Shown one piece after another: positions 16,885-27,370 of a DNA stretch of 64,000 nucleotides. The DNA is taken from the NCBI RefSeq assembly GCF_000577615.1, contig NZ_CBXX010000006.1, positions 124,001 through 188,000 of the forward strand. The letters are read 5' to 3'. Every line of letters starts with the position of its first letter. The first letter of the stretch is position 1. The notes beneath the pieces were generated by a model. The model did no database searches, had not been told where the DNA came from, and was given only the letters and a program-made list of their open reading frames with translations. The DNA comes from Herbaspirillum sp. RV1423 (GTDB lineage Bacteria > Pseudomonadota > Gammaproteobacteria > Burkholderiales > Burkholderiaceae_D). The translations under genes were made by a program, and so were the position numbers.

Positions 16885-17204
16885 ACGCCTTCGACGTTTG
16901 GGTTTCTATAGTGTTATTGACCCTGTCGACGTTGATCACGCGCAGCGGTTTTTTCCTGTTCGGACACGCGGTCAAATTGCCGCCGAAGCTGCGGCATGCC
17001 CTCGGCTATGCGCCGGCGGCGGCCATGGCGGCGATCATCATGCCGGACCTGGTGACGTCGGGCAGCGCGGTCGATATCAACTGGGCTAACCCCAAGTTGC
17101 TGGCGGGGATCGGCGGCGCCGTGTTTTTTTTGGCAACCCGGCATCTGTTGGGAACCATTGTTGCCGGGATGACACTGTTTACCGTGCTGCGGCTGACGCT
17201 GTAG
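16881..17204 (+). CDS. azlD: AzlD family branched-chain amino acid exporter subunit
   Basis: A 107-residue partner of AzlC with four predicted membrane helices, including VWVSIVLLTLSTLITRSGFF and LRHALGYAPAAAMAAIIMPDL, the AzlD/YgaH pattern. It starts inside the azlC stop codon (ATGA). Length is typical. The same reading frame is open far upstream, opposite ilvE, but the coupling point gives the start. Confidence 0.92.
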   Translation: MNAFDVWVSIVLLTLSTLITRSGFFLFGHAVKLPPKLRHALGYAPAAAMAAIIMPDLVTSGSAVDINWANPKLLAGIGGAVFFLATRHLLGTIVAGMTLFTVLRLTL

Positions 17205-17223
17205 CGCGTGCATCTGAGTGGCT

Positions 17224-17244
17224 GTTGCCGTCCGGGACGGCGAC
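17224..17244 (+). terminator. Possible hairpin after azlD
   Basis: GTTGCCGTC-CGG-GACGGCGAC forms a 9-bp stem with one G-T pair, 20 bases after the azlD stop. There is no T-tract, so it may be a processing or rho-dependent site. A TAAAAT -10-like element at 17316-17321 lies further on, before pgk. Confidence 0.35.
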
Positions 17245-17354
17245 ACGGGCGGGAACGAAGTCCGGCAGCCGCAATTACCTCCGAAAACCATGCTGGGAGC
17301 AGGGCGGGTAGAGTAAAATAACGCCTTTTTGCCCCACCTTAGATTCTGCGAAAA

Positions 17355-18545
17355 ATGAAATTCAACCGACTCAGCGATCTCATCTCCGCCAACCAACTGC
17401 AAGGCAAGCGCGTCTTTATCCGCGCTGATCTGAATGTGCCGCAGGACGATGCCGGCAATATTACCGAAGATACGCGCATCCGCGCTTCGGTGCCGGCGAT
17501 TCGCCAGGCGCGCGACGCCGGCGCGGCGGTAATGGTGACCTCCCACCTGGGGCGTCCGGTCGAGGGCGAATTCAAGCCGGAAGATTCGCTGGCGCCGGTC
17601 GCCAGGCGCTTGTCCGAATTATTGGGAGTCGAAGTCAAGCTGATCTCTAACTGGACCGATGGCGTCGACGTTGCGCCGGGTCAGGTCGTGTTGCTGGAAA
17701 ATTGCCGCCTGAACAAGGGCGAAAAGAAGAATAGCGACGAATTGGCGCAAAAGATCGCCAAATTGTGCGATATCTACGTCAACGACGCCTTCGGCACTGC
17801 GCACCGTGCGGAAGCGACCACTTACGGCGTTGCCAGATTTGCCCCCATCGCTTGCGCCGGTCCGTTGCTGGCAGCCGAACTGGATGCGTTGGGCAAAGCC
17901 CTGAACCAGCCGGCGCGACCGCTGGTGGCGATCGTCGCTGGTTCGAAAGTTTCCAGCAAATTGACTATCCTGAAAGCATTGGCCGACAAGGTCGACAACC
18001 TGATCGTCGGCGGCGGCATTGCCAACACCTTCATGCTGGCCTCCGGTCTGAAGATCGGCAAGTCGCTGGTCGAAGCCGATCTGGTCGATGAAGCCAAGGC
18101 CATCATCGAGATGATGGCCAAGCGTGGCGCGTCGGTGCCGATCCCGGTTGACGTGGTGTGCGGCAAAGAGTTTTCGCCGACCGCGGCGGCGACCGTCAAG
18201 GACGCCAGGGACGTGGCGGACGATGACATGATTTTCGACATCGGTCCGAAGACCGCCGCGATCCTGGCGGTGCAACTGGCCAAGGCCGGCACGATTGTCT
18301 GGAACGGTCCGGTCGGCGTGTTCGAGTTCGATCAGTTCGGCGCCGGCACCAAGGCGCTGGCGCAGGCGATCGCCGATTCCGACGGCTTTTCGATCGCCGG
18401 CGGCGGCGATACGCTGGCGGCCATCGCCAAGTACGGCATTACCGACAAGATTGGCTATATTTCCACCGGCGGTGGCGCTTTCCTGGAGTTCCTGGAAGGC
18501 AAGACCTTGCCGGCGGTTGAGATCCTGATACAGCGCGCGCAGTAA
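17355..18545 (+). CDS. pgk: Phosphoglycerate kinase
   Basis: A 396-residue glycolytic kinase that moves phosphate between 1,3-bisphosphoglycerate and ADP. The N-terminal substrate domain shows [10 protein letters not shown] and TSHLGRP; the C-terminal nucleotide domain shows the GSKVSSK loop, [10 protein letters not shown] and GGGDTLAA. Normal length for a bacterial Pgk. It heads a run with pyk 49 bases downstream and fba after that, three enzymes of lower glycolysis and gluconeogenesis in one direction. Confidence 0.98.
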   Translation: MKFNRLSDLISANQLQGKRVFIRADLNVPQDDAGNITEDTRIRASVPAIRQARDAGAAVMVTSHLGRPVEGEFKPEDSLAPVARRLSELLGVEVKLISNWTDGVDVAPGQVVLLENCRLNKGEKKNSDELAQKIAKLCDIYVNDAFGTAHRAEATTYGVARFAPIACAGPLLAAELDALGKALNQPARPLVAIVAGSKVSSKLTILKALADKVDNLIVGGGIANTFMLASGLKIGKSLVEADLVDEAKAIIEMMAKRGASVPIPVDVVCGKEFSPTAAATVKDARDVADDDMIFDIGPKTAAILAVQLAKAGTIVWNGPVGVFEFDQFGAGTKALAQAIADSDGFSIAGGGDTLAAIAKYGITDKIGYISTGGGAFLEFLEGKTLPAVEILIQRAQ

Positions 18546-18594
18546 AAAAACAACGAGACAACGAGCTTTTCAACCAGGTCAGAGAAAGATTTTC

Positions 18595-20028
18595 ATGCAA
18601 AGAGCCACCAAGATTGTTGCCACCATCGGCCCCGCTTCCAGCGACAGGGATACTCTGACGCGCATGATCAAGGCCGGCGTCAATGTGGTGCGCCTGAATT
18701 TCTCTCACGGCAAGGCGCAGGACCATATCGACCGCGCGACGCTGGTGCGTGAAGTGGCCGACGCTTGCGGCGTCAAGGTCGCCATCATGGCCGACCTGCA
18801 AGGTCCGAAGATCCGCGTCGGCAAGTTTGAAAATGGCAAGATCCAACTCAACAACGGCGACAAGTTCATTCTCGATGCCGATTGCGAACTGGGCAACCAG
18901 GAGCGTATCGGTCTCGACTACAAGGCGTTGCCGCGCGACCTCAAGGGCGACGACGTGCTGTTGCTCAACGACGGCCTGATCGTGCTGGTGGTCGAGCGCG
19001 TGCTCGGCAACGAGATCCATACCGTCGTCAGGATCGGCGGCGAGCTGTCCAACAACAAGGGTATCAACCGTCAGGGCGGCGGGTTGTCGGCACCGGCGCT
19101 GACCGCCAAGGACATGGATGATATCAAGACCGCGATGAGCTTCCAGGCCGATTATGTTGCTGTGTCTTTCCCCAAGAATGCGACGGACATGGAAATGGCG
19201 CGCCAGCTCGGCAACGTGGCCGCCGAACCATACGGCCACAAGCCGCTGATGATTGCCAAGATCGAGCGCGCCGAAGCGATTCCGTTACTGCAGGAAATCC
19301 TTGATGCGTCCGACGGCATCATGGTAGCGCGCGGCGACCTCGCCGTGGAAGTCGGCAATGCCGCCGTGCCCGGCCTGCAAAAACGCATGATCAAGATGGC
19401 GCGCGCTTCCAACAAGCTGACCATCACCGCGACGCAGATGATGGAATCGATGATCGTCAACGCGGTGCCGACGCGCGCCGAAGTATCCGATGTCGCCAAC
19501 GCCGTGCTGGACGGCACCGATGCCGTGATGACCTCGGCTGAAACGGCATCCGGCAAGTATCCGGTGGAAACCGTCGAAGCCATGTCGGCGATCTGCTTGG
19601 CGGCGGAGAAATCCGAAGACTGCAAGCTCGACGCCGATTTCCTGAATTTACAGTTCACCCGCGTCGACCAGTCGATCGCTTACGGTGCGCTGTTCACGGC
19701 GCATCACTTGCGCGTGAAGGCGATTGCCGCATTGACCGAGTCCGGTTCCACTGCCTTGTGGATGAGCCGGCACAACATCGACATCCCGATTTTTGCCATT
19801 ACCCCCAATGTGGCGACGCGCCAGAAGGCCGCGCTGTTCCGCAACGTACGCACTTTCGAACTGGAGCAGTCAACCGACACCGAAGTGGTGTTGAAGGCCG
19901 TGCAGGACTTGCTGCTGGCGAAAGGCGTCGTGCAGAAGGGGGATTTGATCGTCGTGACCTGGGGCGAGCCGATTGGACAAGTCGGCGGCACCAATGCCTT
20001 GAAAATCCTCAAGGTCGGCGAGTACTGA
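18595..20028 (+). CDS. pyk: Pyruvate kinase
   Basis: A 477-residue enzyme making pyruvate and ATP from phosphoenolpyruvate. N-terminal [14 protein letters not shown] and [11 protein letters not shown], the [13 protein letters not shown] active-site stretch and [12 protein letters not shown] are all present. The B domain is complete ([15 protein letters not shown] onwards). The C-terminal domain ends with [19 protein letters not shown]. It lies between pgk and fba with short gaps, which suggests one transcript. It could be the PykA or PykF type; this cannot be settled here. Confidence 0.97.
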   Translation: MQRATKIVATIGPASSDRDTLTRMIKAGVNVVRLNFSHGKAQDHIDRATLVREVADACGVKVAIMADLQGPKIRVGKFENGKIQLNNGDKFILDADCELGNQERIGLDYKALPRDLKGDDVLLLNDGLIVLVVERVLGNEIHTVVRIGGELSNNKGINRQGGGLSAPALTAKDMDDIKTAMSFQADYVAVSFPKNATDMEMARQLGNVAAEPYGHKPLMIAKIERAEAIPLLQEILDASDGIMVARGDLAVEVGNAAVPGLQKRMIKMARASNKLTITATQMMESMIVNAVPTRAEVSDVANAVLDGTDAVMTSAETASGKYPVETVEAMSAICLAAEKSEDCKLDADFLNLQFTRVDQSIAYGALFTAHHLRVKAIAALTESGSTALWMSRHNIDIPIFAITPNVATRQKAALFRNVRTFELEQSTDTEVVLKAVQDLLLAKGVVQKGDLIVVTWGEPIGQVGGTNALKILKVGEY

Positions 20029-20054
20029 TTTTTTTATCGTTCTGGAGTTTTATC

Positions 20055-21119
20055 ATGCCTCTCGTATCCATGCGTCAATTGCTGGACCACGCCGCCGAAA
20101 ACGGCTACGGTTTGCCGGCTTTCAACGTCAACAACCTCGAACAAGTCACAGCGATCATGCAGGCTGCAGACGAAGTCGGCGCGCCAGTCATCATGCAAGC
20201 CTCCGCCGGCGCCCGCAAGTACGCCGGCGAAGCGTTCCTGCGTCACTTGATCGAAGCGGCGGTCGAAGCCTATCCGCACGTTCCGGTCGTCATGCATCAG
20301 GACCACGGCCAGTCGCCGGCAGTCTGCATGGCCGCGATCAAGTCCGGTTTCACCTCGGTGATGATGGACGGTTCGCTGATGGAAGACGGCAAGTCGGTCG
20401 CCAGCTACGAATACAACGTCGAAGTGTCGCGCAAGGTGGTCGAGTTCTCGCACGCCATCGGCGTCACGGTTGAAGCCGAACTGGGCGTGCTCGGTTCGCT
20501 GGAAACCATGATGGGCGACAAGGAAGACGGCCACGGCGCCGACGGCAAGATGACGCGTGAGCAATTGCTGACCGACGTCGCGCAAGCCGCGGATTTCGTC
20601 AAGCAAACGCAATGCGACGCGCTGGCCATCGCCATTGGTACTTCGCATGGCGCCTACAAGTTCTCGCGCAAGCCGACTGGCGACATCCTCGCCATCGACC
20701 GTATCAAGGAAATCCACGCGCGCATTCCCAACACCCATCTGGTGATGCACGGTTCGTCTTCCGTCCCGCAGGAACTGCTGGCGGAAATTCGCCAGTTCGG
20801 CGGCGACATGAAGGAAACGTATGGCGTGCCTGTGGAAGAAATCCAGGAAGGCATCAAACACGGCGTGCGCAAGATCAACATCGACACCGACATCCGCCTT
20901 GCGATGACCGGCGCTATCCGTCGCTACCTGGCCGAGAATCCATCCAAGTTCGACCCGCGCGATTACCTGAAGCCGGCGCGCGAAGCCGCCAAGCTGGTGT
21001 GCAAGGCGCGCTATCTGGCGTTCGGCTGCGAAGGCCAGGCCGGCAAGATCAAGGCGATCCCGCTGGAAAAAATCGCAGAGAAATACAAGAAGGGCGAGCT
21101 CTCGCAAATCGTGCAATAA
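20055..21119 (+). CDS. fba: Class II fructose-bisphosphate aldolase
   Basis: A 354-residue zinc aldolase of the Calvin-cycle (CbbA/FbaA class IIB-like) subtype. It splits fructose-1,6-bisphosphate into dihydroxyacetone phosphate and glyceraldehyde-3-phosphate. MHQDHG (residues 80-85) holds the catalytic and zinc ligands. [18 protein letters not shown] and [10 protein letters not shown] supply further ligands and phosphate contacts. The start 26 bases after pyk has CTGGAG before it; the longer open frame upstream overlaps pyk and is rejected. A strong terminator follows. Confidence 0.97.
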   Translation: MPLVSMRQLLDHAAENGYGLPAFNVNNLEQVTAIMQAADEVGAPVIMQASAGARKYAGEAFLRHLIEAAVEAYPHVPVVMHQDHGQSPAVCMAAIKSGFTSVMMDGSLMEDGKSVASYEYNVEVSRKVVEFSHAIGVTVEAELGVLGSLETMMGDKEDGHGADGKMTREQLLTDVAQAADFVKQTQCDALAIAIGTSHGAYKFSRKPTGDILAIDRIKEIHARIPNTHLVMHGSSSVPQELLAEIRQFGGDMKETYGVPVEEIQEGIKHGVRKINIDTDIRLAMTGAIRRYLAENPSKFDPRDYLKPAREAAKLVCKARYLAFGCEGQAGKIKAIPLEKIAEKYKKGELSQIVQ

Positions 21120-21144
21120 GGCGCAAGAGCTGACCAAGCGACCG

Positions 21145-21177
21145 ACCGGGACTAAGCATCAGCAGTCCCGGTTTTTT
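21145..21177 (+). terminator. Terminator after fba
   Basis: ACCGGGACT / AGTCCCGGT, a perfect 9-bp stem with a 10-base loop and a T-tract. It closes the pgk-pyk-fba run before purC. Confidence 0.92.
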
Positions 21178-21249
21178 GACTTTAAAGGTGGACGGAATAA
21201 GCGGCAGTCTCGCCGCTCTCCCACAGTCCACAGAACGACCGGAATCAAC

Positions 21250-22146
21250 ATGACCAGCCTCTATAAAACTTCCATCACTTCACTGCCTCTGCTGGGCAAC
21301 GGCAAGGTGCGCGACAACTATGCCGTCGGCGACGACAAATTGCTGATCGTGACAACCGACCGCCTGTCCGCGTTCGACGTCATCATGAACGAACCGATTC
21401 CGGGCAAGGGCAAAGTGTTGAACCAGATGTCGGATTTTTGGTTCGAGAAGCTGGGCAACATCGTGCCGAATCATTTGACCGGCATTGCTCCGGAGACCGT
21501 GGTCGCCGCCAATGAAGTCGAGCAGGTGCGCGGCCGGGCCGTCGTCGCCAAGCGCCTCAAACCCATCCTGGTCGAGGCGGTGGTGCGCGGCTACATCATC
21601 GGTTCCGGCTGGAAGGATTATCAGGCGATCGGTTCGATCTGCGGCATCAAGTTACCGGAAGGTTTGCAACAAGCCGCCAAGCTGGCCGAGCCGATCTTCA
21701 CGCCGGCGGCCAAAGCCGATTTGGGCGAGCACGACGAAAACATCAGCTTCGCCGAAATGGAAAAGCGCATCGGCAGCGAACTGGCCAACAAGATGCGCGA
21801 CATCAGCATCAAGCTGTACAAGACAGCCGCCGACTACGCCGCGACGCGCGGCATCATCATCGCCGACACCAAGTTTGAATTCGGCCTGGACGACAACGGC
21901 GTGCTGCATCTGATGGACGAAGTACTGACCGCGGACTCGTCGCGCTTCTGGCCTGCGGACAGCTATAAGGTCGGCATCTCGCCGCCATCGTTCGACAAGC
22001 AATTCGTGCGCGATTATCTGGAAACTGTCGACGGCTGGAAGAAAACGCCGCCGGCGCCGGCGCTGCCTGCCGATGTGATCGAAAAGACCGGCGCCAAATA
22101 CCGTGAAGCGCTGGAGCGACTGACCGGCAACCCGCTAAAGGACTGA
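21250..22146 (+). CDS. purC: SAICAR synthase
   Basis: A 298-residue phosphoribosylaminoimidazole-succinocarboxamide synthase. It joins aspartate to CAIR with ATP in purine synthesis. [28 protein letters not shown] is the N-terminal lysine/ATP loop region (read in parts), with [14 protein letters not shown] and [24 protein letters not shown] following. It is the longer eukaryote-like/betaproteobacterial PurC of about 300 residues. It leads purE and purK with 1-base spacing and a 4-base overlap, a tight operon. Confidence 0.97.
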   Translation: MTSLYKTSITSLPLLGNGKVRDNYAVGDDKLLIVTTDRLSAFDVIMNEPIPGKGKVLNQMSDFWFEKLGNIVPNHLTGIAPETVVAANEVEQVRGRAVVAKRLKPILVEAVVRGYIIGSGWKDYQAIGSICGIKLPEGLQQAAKLAEPIFTPAAKADLGEHDENISFAEMEKRIGSELANKMRDISIKLYKTAADYAATRGIIIADTKFEFGLDDNGVLHLMDEVLTADSSRFWPADSYKVGISPPSFDKQFVRDYLETVDGWKKTPPAPALPADVIEKTGAKYREALERLTGNPLKD

Positions 22147-22147
22147 C

Positions 22148-22651
22148 ATGAGCCAGAACAATGCGCAAGCGCCGCTGGTCGGCGTGGTCATGGGATCGTC
22201 GTCCGACTGGGACGTGATGCAGCATGCGGTGGCCATCCTCAAGGAGTTCGGCATTCCGCATGAGGCGCAAGTGGTTTCGGCCCATCGCATGCCGGACCAG
22301 ATGTTCGCCTATGCGGAAAAGGCGCGCGAGCGCGGCCTGCGCGCCATCATCGCCGGCGCCGGTGGCGCTGCGCACTTGCCGGGCATGATCGCCGCCAAGA
22401 CCATCGTGCCCGTGCTGGGTGTACCGGTGCCGTCCAAATATCTGCGCGGCGAAGATTCGCTGCTGTCTATCGTGCAAATGCCCAAGGGCATTCCGGTCGC
22501 GACTTACGCCATCGGCGAAGCCGGCGCCGCCAACGCGGCCTTGTCGGCCATCGCCATGCTGGCCACCACCGACGATGCGTTGGCCGCCAAGCTGGAAGCT
22601 TTCCGCGTCAAGCAGACGCAAGTCGCCCTGGATATGAAGTTGCCCTTATGA
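22148..22651 (+). CDS. purE: N5-carboxyaminoimidazole ribonucleotide mutase
   Basis: A 167-residue class I PurE. It moves the carboxyl group of N5-CAIR, the PurK product, to give CAIR, the PurC substrate. [25 protein letters not shown] and [15 protein letters not shown] are the conserved active-site stretches. The start is one base after the purC stop and its stop overlaps the purK start, so the three consecutive activities are coupled. Confidence 0.98.
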   Translation: MSQNNAQAPLVGVVMGSSSDWDVMQHAVAILKEFGIPHEAQVVSAHRMPDQMFAYAEKARERGLRAIIAGAGGAAHLPGMIAAKTIVPVLGVPVPSKYLRGEDSLLSIVQMPKGIPVATYAIGEAGAANAALSAIAMLATTDDALAAKLEAFRVKQTQVALDMKLPL

Positions 22652-23865
22652 GCCTGAAGCAGTCCCCGTTGAACAAAGTGTCGATTCCCACCACCACGCC
22701 GGCCACCTGGTTGGGTGTGATGGGCGGCGGCCAGCTCGGTCGCATGTTTGCCCATGCCGCGCAGGCCATGGGTTTCAAGGTCGCCGTGCTGGAGCAGGAA
22801 GAGGATTGTCCCGCCGGGCAAGTTGCCGATCGCCTGATCCGCACGTCTTATACCGATTCCCAAGGCTTGGATGAACTGGCCTCCTTGTGCAGCGCCGTCA
22901 CCACCGAATTTGAAAATGTTTCCGCCGCCAGTCTGGCTGCATTGGCCGAGAAGACCTATGTTGCACCGTCGGCGTCGGGTGTCTCGATTGCGCAGGACCG
23001 CATCGCCGAAAAACGGTTCTTCGTCGATTGCAGCGCGACATCCGGCGTGCAGCCGGCGCCGCACAGGACGATTGCATCCGAAGCCGATATCGATGCAATA
23101 CCGGCCGATCTGTTGCCGGGCATCTTGAAGACGGTACGCATGGGGTACGATGGCAAGGGCCAGGTGCGCGTGCGCAGCATTGCCGACGTCAAGGCCGCAT
23201 TTGCAGAGATGCAGGGCGTGACCTGTCTGCTGGAGAAGATGCTGCCGCTGGCGTATGAAGTTTCCGTACTGGTGGCGCGCGGCGCAGATGGCGCTGCGGT
23301 GGTGTATCCGATCGCGGAGAATGTGCATCGCGACGGCATCCTCTTTACGACCACCGTACCGTCGGATCATGTATCGCACAGCGTGGCGAAGAAGGCGCAG
23401 GATGCGGCGCTGTCGATCATCGCCAAGCTCGATTATGTCGGCGTGCTGTGCATTGAATTTTTCGTACTGACGGACGGATCCCTGGTCGTCAACGAAATGG
23501 CGCCGCGGCCGCACAACAGCGGCCACTACACCATCGACGCCTGCATCACCAGCCAGTTTGAGCAACAGGCGCGCGCAATGGCGCGTTTGCCGCTGGGCGA
23601 CGTGTGCCAGCATTCCGCTGCGGTGATGCTGAATATCCTCGGCGACGTCTGGTATGAAGGTGACAGCGGCAGTGGCAACGACAGTATGCGCGAGCCGGCC
23701 TGGGACAAGATCCTGGCGCTGCCCGGCGCGCACTTGCATCTGTACGGCAAGGCGCAGGCCCGCCGCGCGCGCAAGATGGGGCACATTACTTTCGTCGCGC
23801 CGACTATGTCCCAAGCACAGGCGCAATTGGCTGCCGCCTGCGCCATTCTCGGCATCGCGCTGTAA
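22648..23865 (+). CDS. purK: N5-carboxyaminoimidazole ribonucleotide synthetase
   Basis: A 405-residue ATP-grasp enzyme that makes N5-CAIR from AIR, bicarbonate and [19 protein letters not shown] begins the N-terminal Rossmann part; [17 protein letters not shown] and [17 protein letters not shown] are ATP-grasp strands; [18 protein letters not shown] is the metal and substrate stretch. It overlaps purE by four bases. Length is slightly above E. coli PurK because of a longer N-terminus before the first motif. Confidence 0.97.
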   Translation: MSLKQSPLNKVSIPTTTPATWLGVMGGGQLGRMFAHAAQAMGFKVAVLEQEEDCPAGQVADRLIRTSYTDSQGLDELASLCSAVTTEFENVSAASLAALAEKTYVAPSASGVSIAQDRIAEKRFFVDCSATSGVQPAPHRTIASEADIDAIPADLLPGILKTVRMGYDGKGQVRVRSIADVKAAFAEMQGVTCLLEKMLPLAYEVSVLVARGADGAAVVYPIAENVHRDGILFTTTVPSDHVSHSVAKKAQDAALSIIAKLDYVGVLCIEFFVLTDGSLVVNEMAPRPHNSGHYTIDACITSQFEQQARAMARLPLGDVCQHSAAVMLNILGDVWYEGDSGSGNDSMREPAWDKILALPGAHLHLYGKAQARRARKMGHITFVAPTMSQAQAQLAAACAILGIAL

Positions 23866-23879
23866 AGGTTGCATCGACG

Positions 23880-24896
23880 ATGGCAATCGACATGGATGCA
23901 GTGCGGCTGGCGGCTCGCAAGCTCGAAGCGGGCAAGCTGGTGGCGTTCCCGACCGAGACAGTTTACGGCCTCGGCGGCGATGCCGAGAATGCCGCGGCGA
24001 TTGCCGACATTTATACCGCCAAGGGGCGACCGGCCAATCACCCCGTGATTGTTCATGTTGCCCCCGAGGCGGATATTACTTACTGGGCGTCTGACGTGCC
24101 GCCGCAAGCGCGGGCCCTGATAGCCGCCTTCTGGCCCGGCCCGTTGACGCTGATCCTGAAACGCGCTGCGCATGTTCCTGCGGCCGCTTCAGGCGGGCAG
24201 GATTCAATCGGCGTGCGCTGTCCTTCCCATCCCGTTGCGCAAGCCTTGCTGCGTGAATTCAAGGGCGGCAAGGGCGGCGTTGCCGGACCGTCAGCCAACA
24301 AATTCGGACATGTCAGTCCGACCACCGCTCAGCACGTGCGTGAAGAATTCAGCGAACCCGGCAGTCTGCTCGATTATGTTTTGGATGGCGGGCAGAGCGA
24401 AGTCGGAATCGAATCGACGATTCTCGATTTGTCGCGCGTGGCGACCCATGGCGCAGTACTGTTGCGTCCCGGGCAGATCAGCGCGGACCAGATTGCCGCC
24501 GTGCTTGGCGTGGCTCCCACGGCTCCCGATGCTGCCGCACCGCGCGCTTCGGGGACGCTCGATGCGCATTACGCGCCGCATACGCCGGTGGCGCAGGTGT
24601 CCGCGGACGAACTTGCCGGTGTGTTGCAACAACTTGTCGCACACAAATATAAGGTGGCGTTGATTCATCGCACGACCGATGCGCCGGCCGTATATGCTCA
24701 CGTAGCGATGCCTTCGGATTCCGATCGGTATGCGCATGATTTGTATGCCGCGCTGCGCGACATGGATCATCAGGGCGCGGACGTGATTGTGGTGGAGGCC
24801 TTACCGCAGACTTCCGAATGGCAAGGCATCAATGATCGCCTGCGCCGCGCGGCGTTCGATTCAACGGGAATCCTGTCTCGACTGCTCGCGCCCTGA
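23880..24896 (+). CDS. L-threonylcarbamoyladenylate synthase (Sua5 type)
   Basis: A 338-residue two-domain enzyme that makes threonylcarbamoyl-AMP from threonine, bicarbonate and ATP for the t6A37 modification of tRNAs. Residues 1-200 are the TsaC/YrdC domain, with AFPTETVYGLGGDA, KGRPANHPVIVHV and CPSHPVAQALL. A linker with HYAPHTPV leads to the C-terminal Sua5 domain, so this is Sua5 and not the short TsaC. It follows purK after 14 bases and is probably on the same transcript. Confidence 0.95.
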   Translation: MAIDMDAVRLAARKLEAGKLVAFPTETVYGLGGDAENAAAIADIYTAKGRPANHPVIVHVAPEADITYWASDVPPQARALIAAFWPGPLTLILKRAAHVPAAASGGQDSIGVRCPSHPVAQALLREFKGGKGGVAGPSANKFGHVSPTTAQHVREEFSEPGSLLDYVLDGGQSEVGIESTILDLSRVATHGAVLLRPGQISADQIAAVLGVAPTAPDAAAPRASGTLDAHYAPHTPVAQVSADELAGVLQQLVAHKYKVALIHRTTDAPAVYAHVAMPSDSDRYAHDLYAALRDMDHQGADVIVVEALPQTSEWQGINDRLRRAAFDSTGILSRLLAP

Positions 24897-25177
24897 CGTA
24901 ATTTTTCATTCTTCCTTAGCACTGGTGTAATCGGGAAATCATTCCCAGTTGCCAAAAAAATACACGTCTATACAAAGCCAATTAAAGCTGGCATAGTATC
25001 GCAAAAGAATAGCACGCACGTTCTTTTTATTTGATGGGTGTAAAGGAGAGATGGTTATTTTCCCCTGCGCATTCGACAAGAACAGGTGACGAACAACGTT
25101 GCTGTCTGTCAGTTCCGGACGAGAGCCGGGATTAATTTATAAAACAGGGCGCAGCCCTTCACATTTGGAGACGACAC
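24897..25177 (+). promoter_or_regulatory. ompW upstream region
   Basis: 281 bases, AT-rich in its first two thirds. GGGAA-ATCA-TTCCC (24933-24946) is a short palindrome that could end the purine transcript or bind a regulator. AGGGC-GCA-GCCCT (25146-25158) is a small hairpin ending 14 bases before the ribosome site GGAG of ompW, inside the probable leader. No full FNR site (TTGAT-N4-ATCAA) was found, although ompW is oxygen-regulated in other bacteria. Confidence 0.4.
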
Positions 25178-25915
25178 ATGAAGCAACAATTTTCCCTTTT
25201 GCCAAAAATCGCTGCGCTGTCCATTGCTGCTGCTTTCGCTGCGCCAGCCATGGCACAGAGCGCCGGCAGCAATATCGTGAACCTTGGCTGGTTTCATTTC
25301 ACCCCGCAGGATTCCAGCGAAGGCCTGACCAAACTGAATGGACCTGGGGCCGGTTATTCTCCCAATAGCCATTCTTCGGTGGGCGACGCCGACACGGTCG
25401 GGATCGCATTTACCCATTTCTTTACGGATAACTTCGGATTGACTACGGATCTCGGCATTCCGCCGAAATTCAAACTGACGGGCCAGGGCGATCTGGCGCG
25501 ATACGGTGAGCTGGGCAACGCGAAACAATGGAGCCCTGCCATCGTCGCCAAATACTATTTCGGCGATGCCACCAGCAAATTCCGTCCGTTTGTCGGTGCT
25601 GGTGTGACTTATGTCTGGTATTCGGATGTGAAGTTGTCCAACACTTTCCAGAACGTCGCTTCGCTCGGTAGCGGTGGTACGGCCACCGCTTCGTTGAGTT
25701 CGTCATGGGCGCCGGTGCTGAATGTTGGTGCAACCTATAATTTCGATGACCGTTGGTCGCTGAGTTTGTCTGTTTCCTATATTCCTTTGAAGACGGATGC
25801 GGATATTACCGCCAATCCGGCCGGGCCGGCAGCAGCCTTGGGGCCGCAACGGTACAAGACAAGCCTCACAATTGATCCGGTCGTGAGTTTCCTGTCGGTC
25901 GGCTACAAGTTCTGA
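25178..25915 (+). CDS. ompW: OmpW family outer membrane protein
   Basis: A 245-residue beta-barrel porin. The signal peptide is residues 1-27 (ALSIAAAFAAPAMAQ cleavage). The mature part has alternating strands, with GIAFTHFFTDNFGLTTDLGIPP, KFRPFVGAGVTYVWY and a C-terminal VSFLSVGYKF whose last Phe is the barrel-assembly signal. OmpW forms a narrow eight-stranded channel for small hydrophobic compounds and is linked to stress and oxygen shifts. It is monocistronic, closed by a terminator. Confidence 0.93.
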   Translation: MKQQFSLLPKIAALSIAAAFAAPAMAQSAGSNIVNLGWFHFTPQDSSEGLTKLNGPGAGYSPNSHSSVGDADTVGIAFTHFFTDNFGLTTDLGIPPKFKLTGQGDLARYGELGNAKQWSPAIVAKYYFGDATSKFRPFVGAGVTYVWYSDVKLSNTFQNVASLGSGGTATASLSSSWAPVLNVGATYNFDDRWSLSLSVSYIPLKTDADITANPAGPAAALGPQRYKTSLTIDPVVSFLSVGYKF

Positions 25916-25932
25916 TTCTTGTCTCGCACAAT

Positions 25933-25958
25933 AAAAAAGCGCCCTCGAGGCGCTTTTT
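25933..25958. terminator. Bidirectional terminator
   Basis: AAAAAAGCGCC-CTCGA-GGCGCTTTTTT forms a GC stem with A-tract and T-tract on both sides. It lies between convergent ompW and the flavin reductase gene. Confidence 0.92.
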
Positions 25959-25977
25959 TTATTGATGGCAGCGATTC

Positions 25978-26481
25978 TCATGTGGTTCTGACAAATCGTC
26001 CATCATGGAACACGAGTGCCGCTTGGGGCGAGACCTCGCAGTGCTCTACCTCGCCGACAAAAATAACATGGTCGCCTTCCGGATAGCGGCTACGGTTGTG
26101 GCACTCGAACCAGGCTGACACTCCCTTCAAGACAGGCTGCCCTGTGCGCGACAGGGTGTATTCGACGCCTTCAAAACGATCTGTGGACTTGCTTGCGAAT
26201 TGCTCCGCCAACGCCACCTGATCGGCGCTGAGGATGTTGATCACGTAATGCGAATTGCCGGAAAAAACAGGCATGCTGCTGGCCTGATCCGACAGGCTCC
26301 ACAAGACCAGCGGCGGATTTAGCGATACCGAGTTGAATGAACTCGCGGTCAGTCCGAGCAAAGTGCCGTCAGCCAGGCGCGTGGTGATGACGGTGACTCC
26401 GGTCGCGAATTGGGACAATGCCTTGCGGAAATGCGCGGCGTCGAAGGCGCGCGTGGTGGCGCGCGGAGAGCGAGAATGCAT
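25978..26481 (-). CDS. Flavin reductase-like domain protein
   Basis: A 167-residue FMN-binding split-barrel protein. FRKALSQFATGVTVITT, GLTASSFNSVSLNPPLVLWSL and a C-terminal GDHVIFVGEVEHCE are hallmarks of NAD(P)H:flavin oxidoreductases that supply reduced flavin to two-component monooxygenases. No oxygenase gene is adjacent, so its partner is unknown. Length is typical. The start is the first Met before the conserved FRKALSQFATGV helix. Confidence 0.9.
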   Translation of the reverse strand: MHSRSPRATTRAFDAAHFRKALSQFATGVTVITTRLADGTLLGLTASSFNSVSLNPPLVLWSLSDQASSMPVFSGNSHYVINILSADQVALAEQFASKSTDRFEGVEYTLSRTGQPVLKGVSAWFECHNRSRYPEGDHVIFVGEVEHCEVSPQAALVFHDGRFVRTT

Positions 26482-26804
26482 CTAAGACCTGTGGAAAGCG
26501 GTTCTGAGAAATGGGACATTATGCCCAAAAAATCCCAAGGCGTAATCCGAAGCATGACATTGTTTGTTGCGATGGCAAGGCCGGCAACGTCGCGAGGGAC
26601 TCACCATATTTGAATATTAAGTACGTAATTTATGTAACTATTGCTTCAATCAGGGAATACGCTTGAACATGTCTTGGTCAAGCGAACCTTGGCGATATAG
26701 GTCAAATTCTGGTTTTTTGTCCAGGAGCAATGGTATAAACATAAGTGCGCAGACACAAACCGGTGCTGCTGCATATCAGAATCAGGACGTGGGAGTGAGT
26801 GATC
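26482..26804. promoter_or_regulatory. Divergent region between flavin reductase and msrA
   Basis: 323 bases, clearly more AT-rich than the surroundings. CGCTTGA (26660-26666) and TCAAGCG (26678-26684) form a perfect 7-bp inverted repeat with an 11-base loop. A TATAAA at 26731-26736 may be the -10 for msrA. No gene or other recognised site was seen. Confidence 0.4.
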
Positions 26805-27344
26805 GTGAGTACTTCAACAGAAACGGCAGTTCTTGGCGGCGGGTGCTTTTGGTGCCTGGAGGCGGTGTACCAGCAGCTCAAGGGCGTGCAGCATGTGGAA
26901 TCTGGTTATACCGGCGGCCATGTCAAGAATCCGAGTTACGAACAAGTCTGCAATGGCGACACCGGCCATGCGGAAGTGGTGAAACTGACTTTCGACCCAT
27001 CGGCCATCAGTTTCAGGGAGATTCTGGAAGTTTTCTTCACCATCCACGATCCGACTACGCTGAACCGCCAAGGCAACGATGTCGGCACCCAGTATCGGTC
27101 GGTGATTTATTACGATTCTCCAGCGCAACACGAGACCGCAAAGCACATCATCGCCGAAATGGCGCTGGTGTGGGATGCGCCGATCGTCACGGAACTCAGC
27201 CCTGCGGAAACCTATTACAAGGCTGAGGATTATCATCAAAACTACTTCCAGCAGCACCCTTTCCAAGGATATTGCGCGTTTGTCGTCGCACCCAAGCTCG
27301 CCAAGTTCCGCGAAGTTTTCGCTGAAAAAAGCAAGGAAGAATAA
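26805..27344 (+). CDS. msrA: Peptide methionine sulfoxide reductase MsrA
   Basis: A 179-residue repair enzyme that reduces the S-epimer of methionine sulfoxide in proteins. The catalytic Cys is in GGCFWCLEA near residue 15; ESGYTGG, GHAEVV and YHQNYFQQHPFQGYC follow, with a second Cys near the C-terminus that can recycle the enzyme. I chose the second of two GTG codons, because GGGAG lies 9 bases before it but only 3 before the first. Monocistronic, convergent with cfa. Confidence 0.95.
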   Translation: MSTSTETAVLGGGCFWCLEAVYQQLKGVQHVESGYTGGHVKNPSYEQVCNGDTGHAEVVKLTFDPSAISFREILEVFFTIHDPTTLNRQGNDVGTQYRSVIYYDSPAQHETAKHIIAEMALVWDAPIVTELSPAETYYKAEDYHQNYFQQHPFQGYCAFVVAPKLAKFREVFAEKSKEE

Positions 27345-27370
27345 GCCGGCGCCGGGCCGCCTGTTGCAAG

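Noticed and set aside
14898..17204. 768-codon open frame on the plus strand
   Set aside because: Its first two thirds lie opposite ilvE and across azlC in the wrong frame with Arg/Ala-rich non-family sequence; only its tail is real, as azlD from 16881.
19758..20054. N-terminal extension of the aldolase frame
   Set aside because: It overlaps pyk in another frame with non-family sequence; the ATG at 20055 has a ribosome site and the family N-terminus.
24897..25177. Possible FNR site before ompW
   Set aside because: Only half-sites such as TTGAT are present; no partner ATCAA at correct spacing.
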